Source: DASXRU01 sp034665305
Lineage (GTDB): Bacteria; Acidobacteriota; Blastocatellia; Pyrinomonadales; Pyrinomonadaceae
Direction of reading: 5' to 3'
Length of the DNA stretch: 64,000 nucleotides
Assembly: GCA_034665305.1 (NCBI GenBank)
Contig: JAXDFZ010000001.1
Location: 248,001-312,000 of the forward strand
This document shows positions 53,388 through 61,897 of the stretch, piece by piece (the first letter of the stretch is position 1; every line of letters begins with the position of its first letter). Under the pieces are notes generated by a model. It did not search any database, had not been told where the DNA came from, and worked only from the letters and a program-made list of their open reading frames with translations. Position numbers and translations under genes: made by a program.

Positions 53388-53501
53388 TTTGGAGTGCGGC
53401 GGCAAGCGAAGCGCGACGCCGCTCTGGATCGTGAACACCGATCATCCAACCCGGGGATCCAAAGCGCCGTCGCCGCTTCGCTCTGCCGGCGCACTCCAAA
53501 T
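53388..53501. repeat. Family F inverted pair
   Basis: The left arm (53388-53426, GGAGTGCGGCGGCAAGCGAAGCG) and right arm (53457-53501, GATCCAAAGCGCC ... GCGCACTCC) are inverted, 30 bases apart, upstream of the nuclease gene. Confidence 0.88.
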
Positions 53502-53593
53502 TCGTAAGAGCTTCTAAACGATGACGTGGAACTTGTCCAGACTGACAGGGGGAACGGAGGAATTGACGCTTACCAGAAATTCAGCAAGCCACT

Positions 53594-54502
53594 TTAGAAG
53601 AGTTCATTGGCGGTGAGGCGCCGCAGTTCGGCGATTGATTCTTCGGACACAGCGCGAAACACGCGCGCGTCGCAGCCGGGCGGAAGTCTTTTGACAGTGG
53701 CGGCGTCGGTGATCACAAAGGCGCAAGAGCGTAAGCCCCGTTCCCACCCGCGCACTCGCGCATCACGAAAGTCCAGCGCATCGGCGTCGAGCCCGGCCGC
53801 AACCAGGATCGCCCGGGACCACTTCAGGAACTCCGGCCAGCGCGAAACGATTGCTACGAGCGCGTCGGCAGTCGGCCGCGTCTTTCCGGTCATCTCACCA
53901 GGCAGGGAACTTGAATGCAAAAGGATCGGTTCGGCGCCGGTGGGCAACGCTTCATGCACCGCCTGGCCCTGGGAATACATAGCGACCACTAAGGCGTTTG
54001 CCAGAAGTTTGGCGTCGCGACACGTTTCTAAGTCCGCGCCACTGACGGGAAGGCGAATCGCATCAGCGATCTCTTCGACCAGTATTTCGCGTAGCTCCGG
54101 ATCAGGTTCAACTACCACCACATGATCCGGTGGTTGCATCTCCAGTTGATGATGCAGGCGCGAGCGAATTTCTTCGGGCGTGAAACCCTTCTCGCGTGCC
54201 GTTTTTACCAGCGCCGCGGCCAGATGGTCCAACTCCAGCAAACCCTCAAGCTTCGGCTCGGCGGCCAGCTCGCGAACATACACACCGCTGCCTTTGCGAA
54301 AGTCTACCCAGCCGCGCTGGGCCAACTCGCGATAAGCAGCGCTGACGGTGTTGGAATGGATGGCGAAGCGGCGGGCCAATTCGCGCGTGCTGGGCAGACG
54401 TTCACCGGCGGGCAAATCGCGACTGACAATACCGAGCTTGATCTGTCGCACCAGTTGCTCACGCAAGGGCACTTCACTGCTTTTGGAAAGCCAAAGACGC
54501 AC
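53594..54502 (-). CDS. GntR-family transcription regulator, unusual effector domain
   Basis: A 302-residue regulator. The N-terminal winged helix (residues about 10-78) has RLPSTRELARRFAIHSNTVSAAYREL and the wing GSGVYVREL, typical of GntR. The rest does not fit the usual FadR, UTRA or aminotransferase effector domains; it is an alpha/beta domain (DHVVVVEPDPELREILVEEI, and ILVAAGLDADALDF) that might bind an unidentified ligand or be periplasmic-binding-protein like. The start is GTG at 54502, without a ribosome site because a family C repeat abuts it. Confidence 0.78.
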   Translation of the reverse strand: MRLWLSKSSEVPLREQLVRQIKLGIVSRDLPAGERLPSTRELARRFAIHSNTVSAAYRELAQRGWVDFRKGSGVYVRELAAEPKLEGLLELDHLAAALVKTAREKGFTPEEIRSRLHHQLEMQPPDHVVVVEPDPELREILVEEIADAIRLPVSGADLETCRDAKLLANALVVAMYSQGQAVHEALPTGAEPILLHSSSLPGEMTGKTRPTADALVAIVSRWPEFLKWSRAILVAAGLDADALDFRDARVRGWERGLRSCAFVITDAATVKRLPPGCDARVFRAVSEESIAELRRLTANELF

Positions 54503-54504
54503 GT

Positions 54505-54612
54505 TTCGATTTCGGATTTCAGATTGCGGAATGCGGATTTGAAGAGGGGTTACAGTGTTAAGTGAACTTCCCGTTCCTTAAGTTCCGCAATCCGAAATCC
54601 GCAACCCGCAAT
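54505..54612. repeat. Family C inverted pair
   Basis: The left arm (54505-54541, GATTTCGGATTTCAGATTGCGG) and right arm (54582-54612, CCGCAATCCGAAATCCGCAA) are inverted. It joins the GntR start codon to the stop codon of the Gly-rich protein. Confidence 0.82.
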
Positions 54613-55190
54613 CACTTCGGGCCGGCTATGCGGCCGCCGCCGCCCTGACCGCCGCGGGTTCCGCCGCCTTTCTTTTTCGCGCCACCGGCCCCGCCTTTGC
54701 GCGGACTGCCGGGAGTGCTGCCCGAGCCGCGCTTGGCGGACTGGCCTGGTTGTCTCTCGTTGGCGCCGCTCTTGGGTCCGGCTTTGATCGCCGGGCGAGT
54801 CGCCCCACCGCGACCACCGGAACTACCGCGACTGCCGCCCTTGCCGGCTCCGCCTTTGCTGCTGCCTTTGGTTCCGGATTTGGAAGGCCGCTTCTTTCCT
54901 TTGCCGCCGGTGCTGCCGTGACCGCCGCCCGCATTGCCGCCGGTTTTGGCGCCGCCCTTCACGCCGGTGCGCCGGCCGCCTTTCATTTCTTTGTAGGTAG
55001 AACTGTCGTCACTGCCAGCCGCGCCGCCTCCTTCCTCTCCGGCGGATCCGCCGAAAGCGAAACCAGTAGTGCGTCCCATCGCTGTGCCTCCCGAACCGGA
55101 ATCTTCCCGGCTCGCTGCTTCGCTTTCACTCGCCCCGCCAACATCGGTCCCACGATTTGAACTCTGATTGCCCTTGTTTTGCTTAGCCAC
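54612..55190 (-). CDS. Low-complexity Gly/Lys/Ser-rich basic protein
   Basis: A 192-residue, strongly basic, presumably disordered protein rich in Gly, Lys, Ser and Arg (GGKGKKRPSK, GSRGSSGGRGG, KKKGGGTRGG). The start is taken as GTG at 55190 with GGAGAG seven bases upstream. No signal peptide. Composition resembles nucleic-acid-binding tails, but no family is recognised. Codon use is of normal GC type, so it is probably a real gene. It reads opposite to a DUF2721 gene; the gap of 176 bases holds nothing obvious. Confidence 0.5.
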   Translation of the reverse strand: MAKQNKGNQSSNRGTDVGGASESEAASREDSGSGGTAMGRTTGFAFGGSAGEEGGGAAGSDDSSTYKEMKGGRRTGVKGGAKTGGNAGGGHGSTGGKGKKRPSKSGTKGSSKGGAGKGGSRGSSGGRGGATRPAIKAGPKSGANERQPGQSAKRGSGSTPGSPRKGGAGGAKKKGGGTRGGQGGGGRIAGPK

Positions 55191-55366
55191 TTGAATCTCT
55201 CCTCGTTTGAAACAGGTTGGTGAACCCGTGCGCATCGGCAGCCATTCGGGTTCGTTAGCTTTGCTTGTAAATTTGGGTGGCAGAATATCACAACGGCAAG
55301 AATGGTAGGCAAGCGACAACTTGCGTTACCGCACCACTATAAATACGATGCAGGTGGAACATTCCA

Positions 55367-55915
55367 ATGGACACGCTCTCTTCATCACTGGCGGTGCTGA
55401 CCGCCATGATCACGCCCGCGGTTTTGATTTCCGCCAGCGGCACGATGATTCTGTCGACTTCAACTCGTTTGGGCCGGGTGGTGGATCGCGTGCGCTCGCT
55501 CTCAGATCGGCTGGAAGAGATTTCGCGCGATCATCCGGCGAAGACGGAGTTCCTGGAAGAGCGACGCGCAATGTTGTTCGATCAACTGGATAAACTGACC
55601 AGCCGTTCGCGTTTGCTGCAACGCGGCCTGACCAGCTTTTATGTTGCGGTAGCAATCTTTGTCGCAACCAGTGTAGCAATCGGTTTAGTGGCGGTTACCG
55701 CCACGCGCTACAGTTGGATACCGATTGTGATGGGACTGTTAGGGGCGTGCCTTTTGTTTTATGGCAGCATGTTGCTGATCTTCGAAGCGCGGCTGGCCCT
55801 GAGTACCACGCACGCCGAGATGGATTTTCTCTGGGGCATCACCAAGCGCTACATGCCGGAGGAGTTACTGCAGCAACACAAGCCGCACTTCGTGCATTTT
55901 CGAAAACATGAGTGA
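55367..55915 (+). CDS. DUF2721 membrane protein
   Basis: A 182-residue membrane protein with three helices (residues about 10-30, 90-112, 118-138). AMITPAVLISASGTMILSTSTRLGRVVDRVR is the family signature; the linker (about 40-85) is a charged coiled helix. Function is unknown. The start is supported by GGTGGAA. It stands upstream of a G-rich repeat region. Confidence 0.85.
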   Translation: MDTLSSSLAVLTAMITPAVLISASGTMILSTSTRLGRVVDRVRSLSDRLEEISRDHPAKTEFLEERRAMLFDQLDKLTSRSRLLQRGLTSFYVAVAIFVATSVAIGLVAVTATRYSWIPIVMGLLGACLLFYGSMLLIFEARLALSTTHAEMDFLWGITKRYMPEELLQQHKPHFVHFRKHE

Positions 55916-55919
55916 GAGC

Positions 55920-55980
55920 CAGAGGTCGGGGGTCGGGGGTCGGAGGGCGGAGAACAGAGAACGGAGATCAGAGTCGGGGA
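55920..55980. repeat. Short direct repeat tract
   Basis: GGTCGGGGGTCGGGGGTCGG followed by GAGGGCGGAGAACAGAG, a purine-rich imperfect direct repeat of about 8 bases, just after the DUF2721 stop codon. Confidence 0.6.
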
Positions 55981-56017
55981 TACTTGTTGATTCAATACGA
56001 GCTTTAGTAACACAACT

Positions 56018-56060
56018 ACCCAGACTTGCAGTCAGGAAGGGCGGCTTGCCCCCGCTCTTC
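56018..56060. repeat. Family G, single arm
   Basis: ACTTGCAGTCAGGAAGGGCGGC and CCCCCGCTC, matching one arm of the pair at 8921-9060, immediately before the radical SAM gene. The partner arm is missing here. Confidence 0.8.
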
Positions 56061-56071
56061 CCCTCACAACA

Positions 56072-57121
56072 ATGGACACAGCGGAAAACTTTAACTCCAT
56101 AGCTGCAAACTGGAAGGGCCCGTCTTACCTGCGATTGCTTAACTCGGGCGAGTTGGAGAGCCGCGTCGTCGCGCTGGAAAACCTACTCGCCAGCTGCAAT
56201 ATCTGTCCCCGCGATTGCTTCAACAACCGGTTGGAGAATGAAATCGCCGCCTGTTATTCAGGACGCCTGCCGATCGTTTCCAGTTACACCGCGCATTTTG
56301 GCGAAGAGCCCGCCCTCGTCGGCACCCACGGCGCCGGCAATATTTTTTTCGGCAACTGCAACCTGCGCTGCGTCTACTGCCAGAACTATCAAATCTCGCA
56401 AACGCACAAAGAGCAGCTCAAGAACGAAGTCACTCACGAGCGCCTGGCCGAGATGATGCTGGAGTTACAGGCGCGCGGCTGTCACAACATCAACTTCGTT
56501 TCGCCTACGCATTTTGCGCCGCAAATGGCCCGCGCAATTCTGATCGCAGCCGAACAGGGACTGCGTCTGCCAATCGTTTACAACACCAACGCGTACGATT
56601 CGGTGGAGGTCCTGCGCCTGCTGGATGGCATCGTTGATGTCTATTTGCCCGATTTGAAATACGCCGAAAACGAAGCCGGCTATTTGTATTCAAAGGTTAA
56701 GAGTTACAAAGACTGCGCGCGCCTGGCTATCGCCGAGATGTATCGCCAGATGGGTGATGAGCCGGTTTTCCATTCCGATGGTTTGTTGCGACGCGGCTTG
56801 ATAATCCGTCTGTTGGTACTGCCGAATGACATTGCCGGCGTGCGTGAGTCGTTGCAGTGGATTAAGGAAGAGCTAAGCCCGCGAGTAACAATCTCTTTGA
56901 TGGCGCAGTACTACGCGACCAATCAAGCGGCCACCAACGAGCGGTTCGTGTTGCTTTCGCGACGGATCACCGAGTCGGAATGGCTGCGCGCCGCTGCCTT
57001 GCTGGAAGAGTTTGGGATGGAAGAAGGTTGGATGCAGGAGTACGACGGCGCCGCGCATTACTACCGGCCGGATTTCAGCGATAGCGACAAGCCATTCCGG
57101 GACATACGGGATTTCCAATGA
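56072..57121 (+). CDS. Radical SAM protein (PflA-like)
   Basis: A 349-residue radical SAM enzyme. The 4Fe-4S motif is CNLRCVYC (about residues 97-104), preceded by CNICPRDC and GTHGAGNIFFGN. This region resembles the pyruvate formate-lyase activase-like subgroup with an N-terminal Cys-rich segment. The later strands (NINFVSPTHFAPQMARAI, YLPDLKYAE) belong to the TIM-barrel. Substrate unknown; the neighbours do not help. No ribosome site is seen, since a repeat arm ends 12 bases before the ATG. Confidence 0.85.
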   Translation: MDTAENFNSIAANWKGPSYLRLLNSGELESRVVALENLLASCNICPRDCFNNRLENEIAACYSGRLPIVSSYTAHFGEEPALVGTHGAGNIFFGNCNLRCVYCQNYQISQTHKEQLKNEVTHERLAEMMLELQARGCHNINFVSPTHFAPQMARAILIAAEQGLRLPIVYNTNAYDSVEVLRLLDGIVDVYLPDLKYAENEAGYLYSKVKSYKDCARLAIAEMYRQMGDEPVFHSDGLLRRGLIIRLLVLPNDIAGVRESLQWIKEELSPRVTISLMAQYYATNQAATNERFVLLSRRITESEWLRAAALLEEFGMEEGWMQEYDGAAHYYRPDFSDSDKPFRDIRDFQ

Positions 57122-57239
57122 ACTGAGGCTGAATCACTGGGTTACGTTGCACAAAAAGGCCGATCGTGGTTTTCAGTAATTATCTACTTGACTGCCTGCG
57201 GGTTCCCGGTGAAAGAAGGCCCGCTGAACAGAGAGTCGC

Positions 57240-57560
57240 GTGTTTAGAGTTATGAATAAACGAACTCGTCAAGGCATCGCCGCAGCCATAGGCGTAACTT
57301 TCATGAGCTTGTGTCTGGTGGGAGACGCCGTTGCTTTTGCACTAGGCTATCCTAATCTTGGTAACTGCTTACAGGTTGTATCTTTTTGGCCCCAACGAAT
57401 ATTCGTGCCTTTGTTTAGCCGTCTTGGTTTCGAATCGACTTGGTTTCCCCACCCGTTCGCGTTTCTTGCAAGTTTTGCCTTTGCTATTTCTCTCTATTCC
57501 TTTTTGGCGTATTGCGTGTTGTGGCTCGTTGCGAAAGCGAGAAGTGTCGTCACCCTCTAG
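57240..57560 (+). CDS. Small membrane protein
   Basis: A 106-residue protein with two hydrophobic helices (about residues 15-35 and 73-98). GTG at 57240 and ATG at 57252 are both possible starts. No family is recognised. It is oriented toward hutH on the opposite strand; no repeat separates them, only about 60 bases. Confidence 0.5.
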   Translation: MFRVMNKRTRQGIAAAIGVTFMSLCLVGDAVAFALGYPNLGNCLQVVSFWPQRIFVPLFSRLGFESTWFPHPFAFLASFAFAISLYSFLAYCVLWLVAKARSVVTL

Positions 57561-57624
57561 AGCCCCCTGAACAGGAATCACCCCTGGAGGGCGTAACCAG
57601 TTCGCGGTGCAGTTCGATCTCGTC

Positions 57625-59121
57625 TCACTCGACAAACTCGCCCTTGCGAATCGCTTCCGCAACCTTTTCAATATCAGAAGACAGGGCCCGATCTTCAATT
57701 AGCCTGGGCACGTGCCGCCGCACGATTTCGTAACCGCGGCGCACACCCACGCCGGGTAGCAGCGGCGCGCGATATTCCAGACCTTCGGCTGCCGCCAACA
57801 ACTCAATTGCGATCACGTACTCAGCGTTCTGAACAATCGTGCGCAGTTTCGTCGCCGCGGTCATGCCCATTGAAACGTGATCTTCTTTGCCACCGGACGT
57901 TGGCAGGTTATCGATGCTGGCGGGATGGGCCAGGATCTTCATTTCATTCAAAAGCGCAACGGCCGTGACCTGCGCAATCATGTAGCCGGATGAAGTGCCG
58001 GGATCGGTAGTCAGGAAAGGCGGCAGGCCTTCATTCAGATCAGGATTGATCAAACGCTCGGTACGGCGTTCACTGATGCTAGCGAGATCAGTTAAAGCAA
58101 TCGCCGCAAAATCCAGCACCAGGGCGACCGGGGCGCCGTGAAAATTTCCTCCTGACAACACTTCTTCTGTGTCCGAGAACACCACCGGATTATCCGTGAC
58201 ACTGCCGGTTTCAGTTTCCACGACATTGCGCGCATGCGTCAGCGCATCGCGCACGGCGCCGTGTACCTGCGGCATGCAACGCAGGCTGTATGCGTCCTGC
58301 ACCCGGGGATCGTTTCGAATATGCGATTCGCGAATTTGACTGTCGCGGAGGAGTTCGCGCAGATGCGCCGCCGTTTCGATTTGCCCCGTGTGCGGGCGGG
58401 CCTCATGCAGCCGCTCGTCGAAGGCGACGGGAGTGCCGCGCAACGCTTCGAGCGTCATCGCTCCGGAAAGATCGGCAATGCCGGCGAGGCGGCTCGCGCG
58501 ATGCAACATCAGTCCGCCGACTGCGCACATGGCCTGCGTGCCGTTTAAGAGTGCGAGGCCTTCCTTCGCCTCTAGTTGGATTGGTTCGATTCCGGCGAGG
58601 CGAAGTGCTTCCGCGCCGGGCATCCGCTCTTTGCGATAAAACGCTTCGCCTTCGCCGATTACTACGAGCGCGAGATGGGCGAGGGGCGCGAGATCGCCGC
58701 TGGCGCCGACTGAACCTTTTTCCGGAATGACCGGAGTCACGCCGTGCTCCAACATAGCCAGCAGCACGTCAATAACTTCGGGACGCGCGCCGCTGTATCC
58801 GCGCGCCAGCACGTTCGCGCGCAGCAACAACATGGCGCGTGCTTCCGCAATTGACAGCGGTAGGCCCACGCCACAGGCGGTGCTGCGCACGAGATTCAGT
58901 TGCAGTTGGCGAAGATCACCCGGTGGGACGTGAACGTCAGAGAGTCTGCCAAAGCCCGTGTTTACGCCGTACACGATGCGGCCCTCGGCAAGGATCTTTT
59001 CGACGACGCGCCGGGACCGGCTCACGCGTTCGCGGGCCTGAGCCGAAAGAGTTATGGGTTCATCGCCGGAAGCGACGTTTGATATTAGTTCTAAGGAGAG
59101 TTTTTGACCGTCGAGTTCCAT
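57625..59121 (-). CDS. hutH: Histidine ammonia-lyase
   Basis: A 498-residue enzyme, standard length. It converts histidine to urocanate and ammonia. The self-forming MIO cofactor comes from Ala140-Ser141-Gly142 within GSVGASGDLAPLAHL. YGVNTGFGRL (51-60), KEGLALLNGTQAM and GNFHGAPVA are other active-site segments. hutU lies 33 kb away on the other strand; the remaining hut genes are not in the window. The ATG at 59121 has TTAGAAC upstream but no strong ribosome site. Confidence 0.97.
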   Translation of the reverse strand: MELDGQKLSLELISNVASGDEPITLSAQARERVSRSRRVVEKILAEGRIVYGVNTGFGRLSDVHVPPGDLRQLQLNLVRSTACGVGLPLSIAEARAMLLLRANVLARGYSGARPEVIDVLLAMLEHGVTPVIPEKGSVGASGDLAPLAHLALVVIGEGEAFYRKERMPGAEALRLAGIEPIQLEAKEGLALLNGTQAMCAVGGLMLHRASRLAGIADLSGAMTLEALRGTPVAFDERLHEARPHTGQIETAAHLRELLRDSQIRESHIRNDPRVQDAYSLRCMPQVHGAVRDALTHARNVVETETGSVTDNPVVFSDTEEVLSGGNFHGAPVALVLDFAAIALTDLASISERRTERLINPDLNEGLPPFLTTDPGTSSGYMIAQVTAVALLNEMKILAHPASIDNLPTSGGKEDHVSMGMTAATKLRTIVQNAEYVIAIELLAAAEGLEYRAPLLPGVGVRRGYEIVRRHVPRLIEDRALSSDIEKVAEAIRKGEFVE

Positions 59122-59126
59122 AAAAG

Positions 59127-59232
59127 AATCCGCAGATTACACAGAGCAAGCAGTTTGAAAGCAACGCCGAAAAATGAGAGTCGGCCGTCATTCCCATTGC
59201 AGTCTGTGTAATCTGCGTAATCTGCGGATTAA
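59127..59232. repeat. Family M inverted pair
   Basis: The left arm (59127-59145, AATCCGCAGATTACACAGA) and right arm (59202-59230, GTCTGTGTAATCTGCG, then AATCTGCGGATT) are inverted. It lies in the gap between the DUF2270 gene and hutH. Confidence 0.82.
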
Positions 59233-59264
59233 CTGCTCACTGCCCACCGCCCACTGCCCTCTGA

Positions 59265-60221
59265 TCATCGCCTGTCCGGTGTTTCGCTTAAATCGATCTT
59301 CTTGAATTCTCCGGTGGTCGCGCCGCTGGTGCGCACGCGATGGCGCGCGCGCTTGGTGCGCCGCACAGTCCGCCGGCTGGTATCCGCCGCGGCCCGGGTC
59401 CAGCTGCTGACGCGCTGCAGGGGATGCAGCGACAATTCGTGTCGCGGCAGGACCTCGCCCGTGGCCTCGCGCAGCTTGATGGTGCCGATGGCAAAAATTG
59501 CGACCGCGAAATTGAACAAGATGCCGATAATAAAAACTATCCAGCCGGGGATGATACCGACCTTCGCCCGTTCAATAAAAATATCGAAGCTGTAAGCCGG
59601 ATCCGGGTGCAAATAAACTTTCAGAATCCAACTCAACGCCAGCAACGCAAAAATCCATAGATAGTTTCGGCGCAAGCGCCGGCCCACCGCTTCCCATTCG
59701 CTGATGGTGAAATGTGGAGTTATCAGATCAGAAGCCAGGTGCGCGGCCCACTCTTCATCGGCCGGCAAGCTTTCGGGAGCCAGCAGTTGTGCAAAGTATC
59801 CCGTCTCCATCACGCGTACGCGACTGGACCAGATTTCGTAGTAGCGATAACGCCGCGCTTCCATCAACAAAAAGATCGCCACCAGTATCGAATTGATCGG
59901 GATGACAAAGTGTGTGTTGGTGGGCGAGCCGAAGGTGAAAGAAAGTGTTGCTCCCGCGGTCAGTACGGCCCAATTGGTCGTCGTGTCGAGCCGGTTACGC
60001 CAGGTGTTGGAACGCTGCACTTCGCCGCGATAGAAGTGGACCATCGCGGTATTGAATTCCGACGGGGCGAATCGTCGCATGACCGCAAGCGGCGATTGCG
60101 GATGGGCTCGTTCGGCGTTTGGATCAGTTGATGGCGGCGGCGCCGGGCGCAGTCGCGCGGCCGATTGCTCGGCGGACGAAGGCCCACTTCCTCTTTGCCT
60201 GGGATCGCGATTCGTAGCCAT
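59265..60221 (-). CDS. DUF2270 membrane protein
   Basis: A 318-residue membrane protein. The start at 60221 is chosen as the first ATG after the repeat-free N-terminus; the first 60 residues are charged and low-complexity. The FNTAMVHFYRGEVQRSNTWRNRLDTTTNWA segment is the DUF2270 signature. Four helices are likely (about 90-110, 115-132, 190-207, 228-255). The C-terminus is basic. Function unknown. Confidence 0.8.
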   Translation of the reverse strand: MATNRDPRQRGSGPSSAEQSAARLRPAPPPSTDPNAERAHPQSPLAVMRRFAPSEFNTAMVHFYRGEVQRSNTWRNRLDTTTNWAVLTAGATLSFTFGSPTNTHFVIPINSILVAIFLLMEARRYRYYEIWSSRVRVMETGYFAQLLAPESLPADEEWAAHLASDLITPHFTISEWEAVGRRLRRNYLWIFALLALSWILKVYLHPDPAYSFDIFIERAKVGIIPGWIVFIIGILFNFAVAIFAIGTIKLREATGEVLPRHELSLHPLQRVSSWTRAAADTSRRTVRRTKRARHRVRTSGATTGEFKKIDLSETPDRR

Positions 60222-60343
60222 TGGCGATGCGAAATTCTGAAAACAGTACCGACCGGCAGGTTGCCGCGCAGCGTGCCAGATAATAGCACGCAGCAACTTT
60301 GAACGTCCGATTTTCCCGCACAGTTTTCAAAAAAAGCCGTTGC

Positions 60344-60372
60344 TTGACACCCTCAAAGTGCGTCCCTATAGT
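60344..60372 (+). promoter_or_regulatory. Near-consensus sigma-70 promoter, tadA
   Basis: TTGACA (60344-60349), exactly 17 bases, TATAGT (60367-60372). The predicted start of transcription is at about 60378-60380, only a few bases before the GTG start codon of tadA. Confidence 0.8.
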
Positions 60373-60380
60373 TCAACTCT

Positions 60381-60905
60381 GTGTTGTTTGACACTGAGAT
60401 TTCTAAAAGCAGTGACACGGCTATCAATCCGGGCGAGGTAAGCGTTGCGGACGAGCGCTGGATGCGCGCTGCGTTGTTGGCCGCGAGCGAAGCTGAGCAG
60501 CGTGGCGAAGTGCCGATCGGAGCCTGCGTCGTTGTGGGAGCGGAGTTGTTGGCGGTGGCGGGAAACCTGACCCGTACTGAATGCGATCCCACGGCACACG
60601 CGGAGCTGGTGGCCCTGCGCGCAGCCGCACGAAGCTTGGGAAACTATCGCCTGCCGGAGGCGGTTGTTTATTCGACTATCGAACCGTGCGCGATGTGCGC
60701 GGGAGCGTTGGTTCAAGCGCGCATCGGTCGTCTGGTTTATGGCGCGCGCGATGAAAAAGCTGGGGCCGTCGCCTCGCACTTTCATATTTGCGACGCGGAC
60801 ATGCTGAATCATCGCATCGAGGTAACCGCGGGTGTGCTGGAAGCCGAGTGTCGTGCATTGATGCAGGAGTTTTTTCGGAAAAGAAGATCAGTACCGCGGT
60901 ACTGA
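60381..60905 (+). CDS. tadA: tRNA-specific adenosine deaminase
   Basis: A 174-residue enzyme that deaminates adenosine 34 of tRNA-Arg(ACG) to inosine. Zinc ligands: His73 in HAELVAL (with Glu75 as proton carrier), Cys103 and Cys106 in EPCAMC. PIGACVV and RLVYGARDEKAGAV are other conserved parts. The GTG at 60381 is used because the family needs residues before ERWMRAAL, no ATG lies upstream of that point, and no ribosome site is seen. With the near-consensus promoter, this suggests a leaderless mRNA. The stop codon lies 5 bases before a tRNA-Ser gene. Confidence 0.95.
   Translation: MLFDTEISKSSDTAINPGEVSVADERWMRAALLAASEAEQRGEVPIGACVVVGAELLAVAGNLTRTECDPTAHAELVALRAAARSLGNYRLPEAVVYSTIEPCAMCAGALVQARIGRLVYGARDEKAGAVASHFHICDADMLNHRIEVTAGVLEAECRALMQEFFRKRRSVPRY
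60889..60904. repeat. Perfect 16-base palindrome at the tadA stop codon
   Basis: CAGTACCGCGGTACTG is a perfect palindrome that overlaps the TGA stop codon (60903-60905) and ends 6 bases before the tRNA. It could be a processing site or a protein-binding site; this is an inference. Confidence 0.6.
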
Positions 60906-60910
60906 CATGC

Positions 60911-61000
60911 GGAGAGGTCGCATAGTGGCTTAGTGCACCGGTCTCGAAAACCGGAGTGGGGGAAACTCCACCGTGGGTTCAAATCCCACCCTCTCCGCCA
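60911..61000 (+). tRNA. tRNA-Ser (anticodon CGA)
   Basis: 90 bases including CCA. Acceptor stem GGAGAGG / CCTCTCC, loop CTCGAAA with anticodon CGA, T arm GTGGG-TTCAAAT-CCCAC, and a long variable arm (GAGTGGGGGAAACTC) typical of serine tRNA. It starts 5 bases after the tadA stop codon and is probably cotranscribed. Confidence 0.96.
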
Positions 61001-61003
61001 TAC

Positions 61004-61096
61004 GATTTCGGAATGCGGATTTCGGACTGCGGATTTAAAGAAGCGAGCACGGGCCGTGCTTGGATTCTGCAATCCGAATTCCGCAATCTGCAATCG
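61004..61096. repeat. Family C inverted pair between two tRNA genes
   Basis: GATTTCGGAATGCGGATTTC and its inverted CCGAATTCCGCAATCTGCA form the arms. The second tRNA gene begins three bases later. Confidence 0.8.
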
Positions 61097-61098
61097 CT

Positions 61099-61190
<92 letters not shown>

Positions 61191-61191
61191 C

Positions 61192-61225
61192 CATTGCGGA
61201 ATGCAGATTTCGGATTGCGGATTTC
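61192..61225. repeat. Family C half element
   Basis: TTGCGGAATGCAGATTTCGG and GATTGCGGATTTC, a single arm after the second tRNA. It ends just before the hypothetical gene at 61250. Confidence 0.7.
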
Positions 61226-61249
61226 ATGAAGGAATCATCTCAGGAATTG

Positions 61250-61777
61250 ATGAAGAGCAGACTCAAATTAGTGCTGATGGCCCTCGCACTGTTCGTGGCT
61301 TTTGCAAATCTGTCCGGCGATGTGGCTGGCCAGAGTCGCCGGCGGGCCCGTCGAGCGGCCATCTGCGGCAATCCGAAGCTCGCCTGCAAGTCGAGCGTAA
61401 CGTTTCAGCCTTATGATTTGCCGTTTCGACTGCCAGAGAACGCGGTGATTTGGGAGTCTGAAAACTTTCATGCAGTTATTCTGAAGAGCATGAAGGTGGC
61501 GATGAAGGAAGGCGACGAGGATTGCTCTGTTTTCATTGCCGAGACCGACCGGCTGGCAGCGCAGGAACTGTTTCCTGATCATAAAGTCTTTACGTCCCGC
61601 TGTGCTGAGCCAGGGCAACTTTTTTACACGAACACCAGCGGTGGCCGTCTGATCATGGCGGTCTACGCCGGTGCGACTGCGGCGCAGGCCAACCGTTTTC
61701 TGGCGGCCGTAAAAGCGACGGGACAGTTTCCCGGAGCTTACATTAAACTCATGCGCGCCGGCTTTAACGGGACGTAA
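61250..61777 (+). CDS. Hypothetical secreted protein
   Basis: A 175-residue protein with an N-terminal signal peptide (MKSRLKLVLMALALFVAF, cleavage likely near VAGQS). The start at 61250 has CAGGA five bases upstream; an ATG at 61226 lacks one. The mature part starts with a basic segment and has five Cys (CGNPKLAC, CSVF, SRCAEP), which may form disulfides. The family is not recognised. It stands alone between tRNA genes and repeats. Confidence 0.6.
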   Translation: MKSRLKLVLMALALFVAFANLSGDVAGQSRRRARRAAICGNPKLACKSSVTFQPYDLPFRLPENAVIWESENFHAVILKSMKVAMKEGDEDCSVFIAETDRLAAQELFPDHKVFTSRCAEPGQLFYTNTSGGRLIMAVYAGATAAQANRFLAAVKATGQFPGAYIKLMRAGFNGT

Positions 61778-61781
61778 GAAG

Positions 61782-61889
61782 CAGGACAGACATTCTTGTC
61801 TGTCCTACTTGTGAAAGAAGGGAGGGACAGGCAGGAATGCGTGTCCTACGAAAACAGAAGGGAAGGACAGGCAGGTATGCTTGTCCTAC
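61782..61889. repeat. Family A, three successive hairpins
   Basis: Copies at 61782-61808 (stem GGACAGACA / TGTCTGTCC, loop TTCT), 61823-61849 (one mismatch, loop GGAA) and 61863-61889 (one G-T pair, loop GGTA). The last two share orientation and are opposite to the first. Confidence 0.88.
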
Positions 61890-61897
61890 GAAAAACT

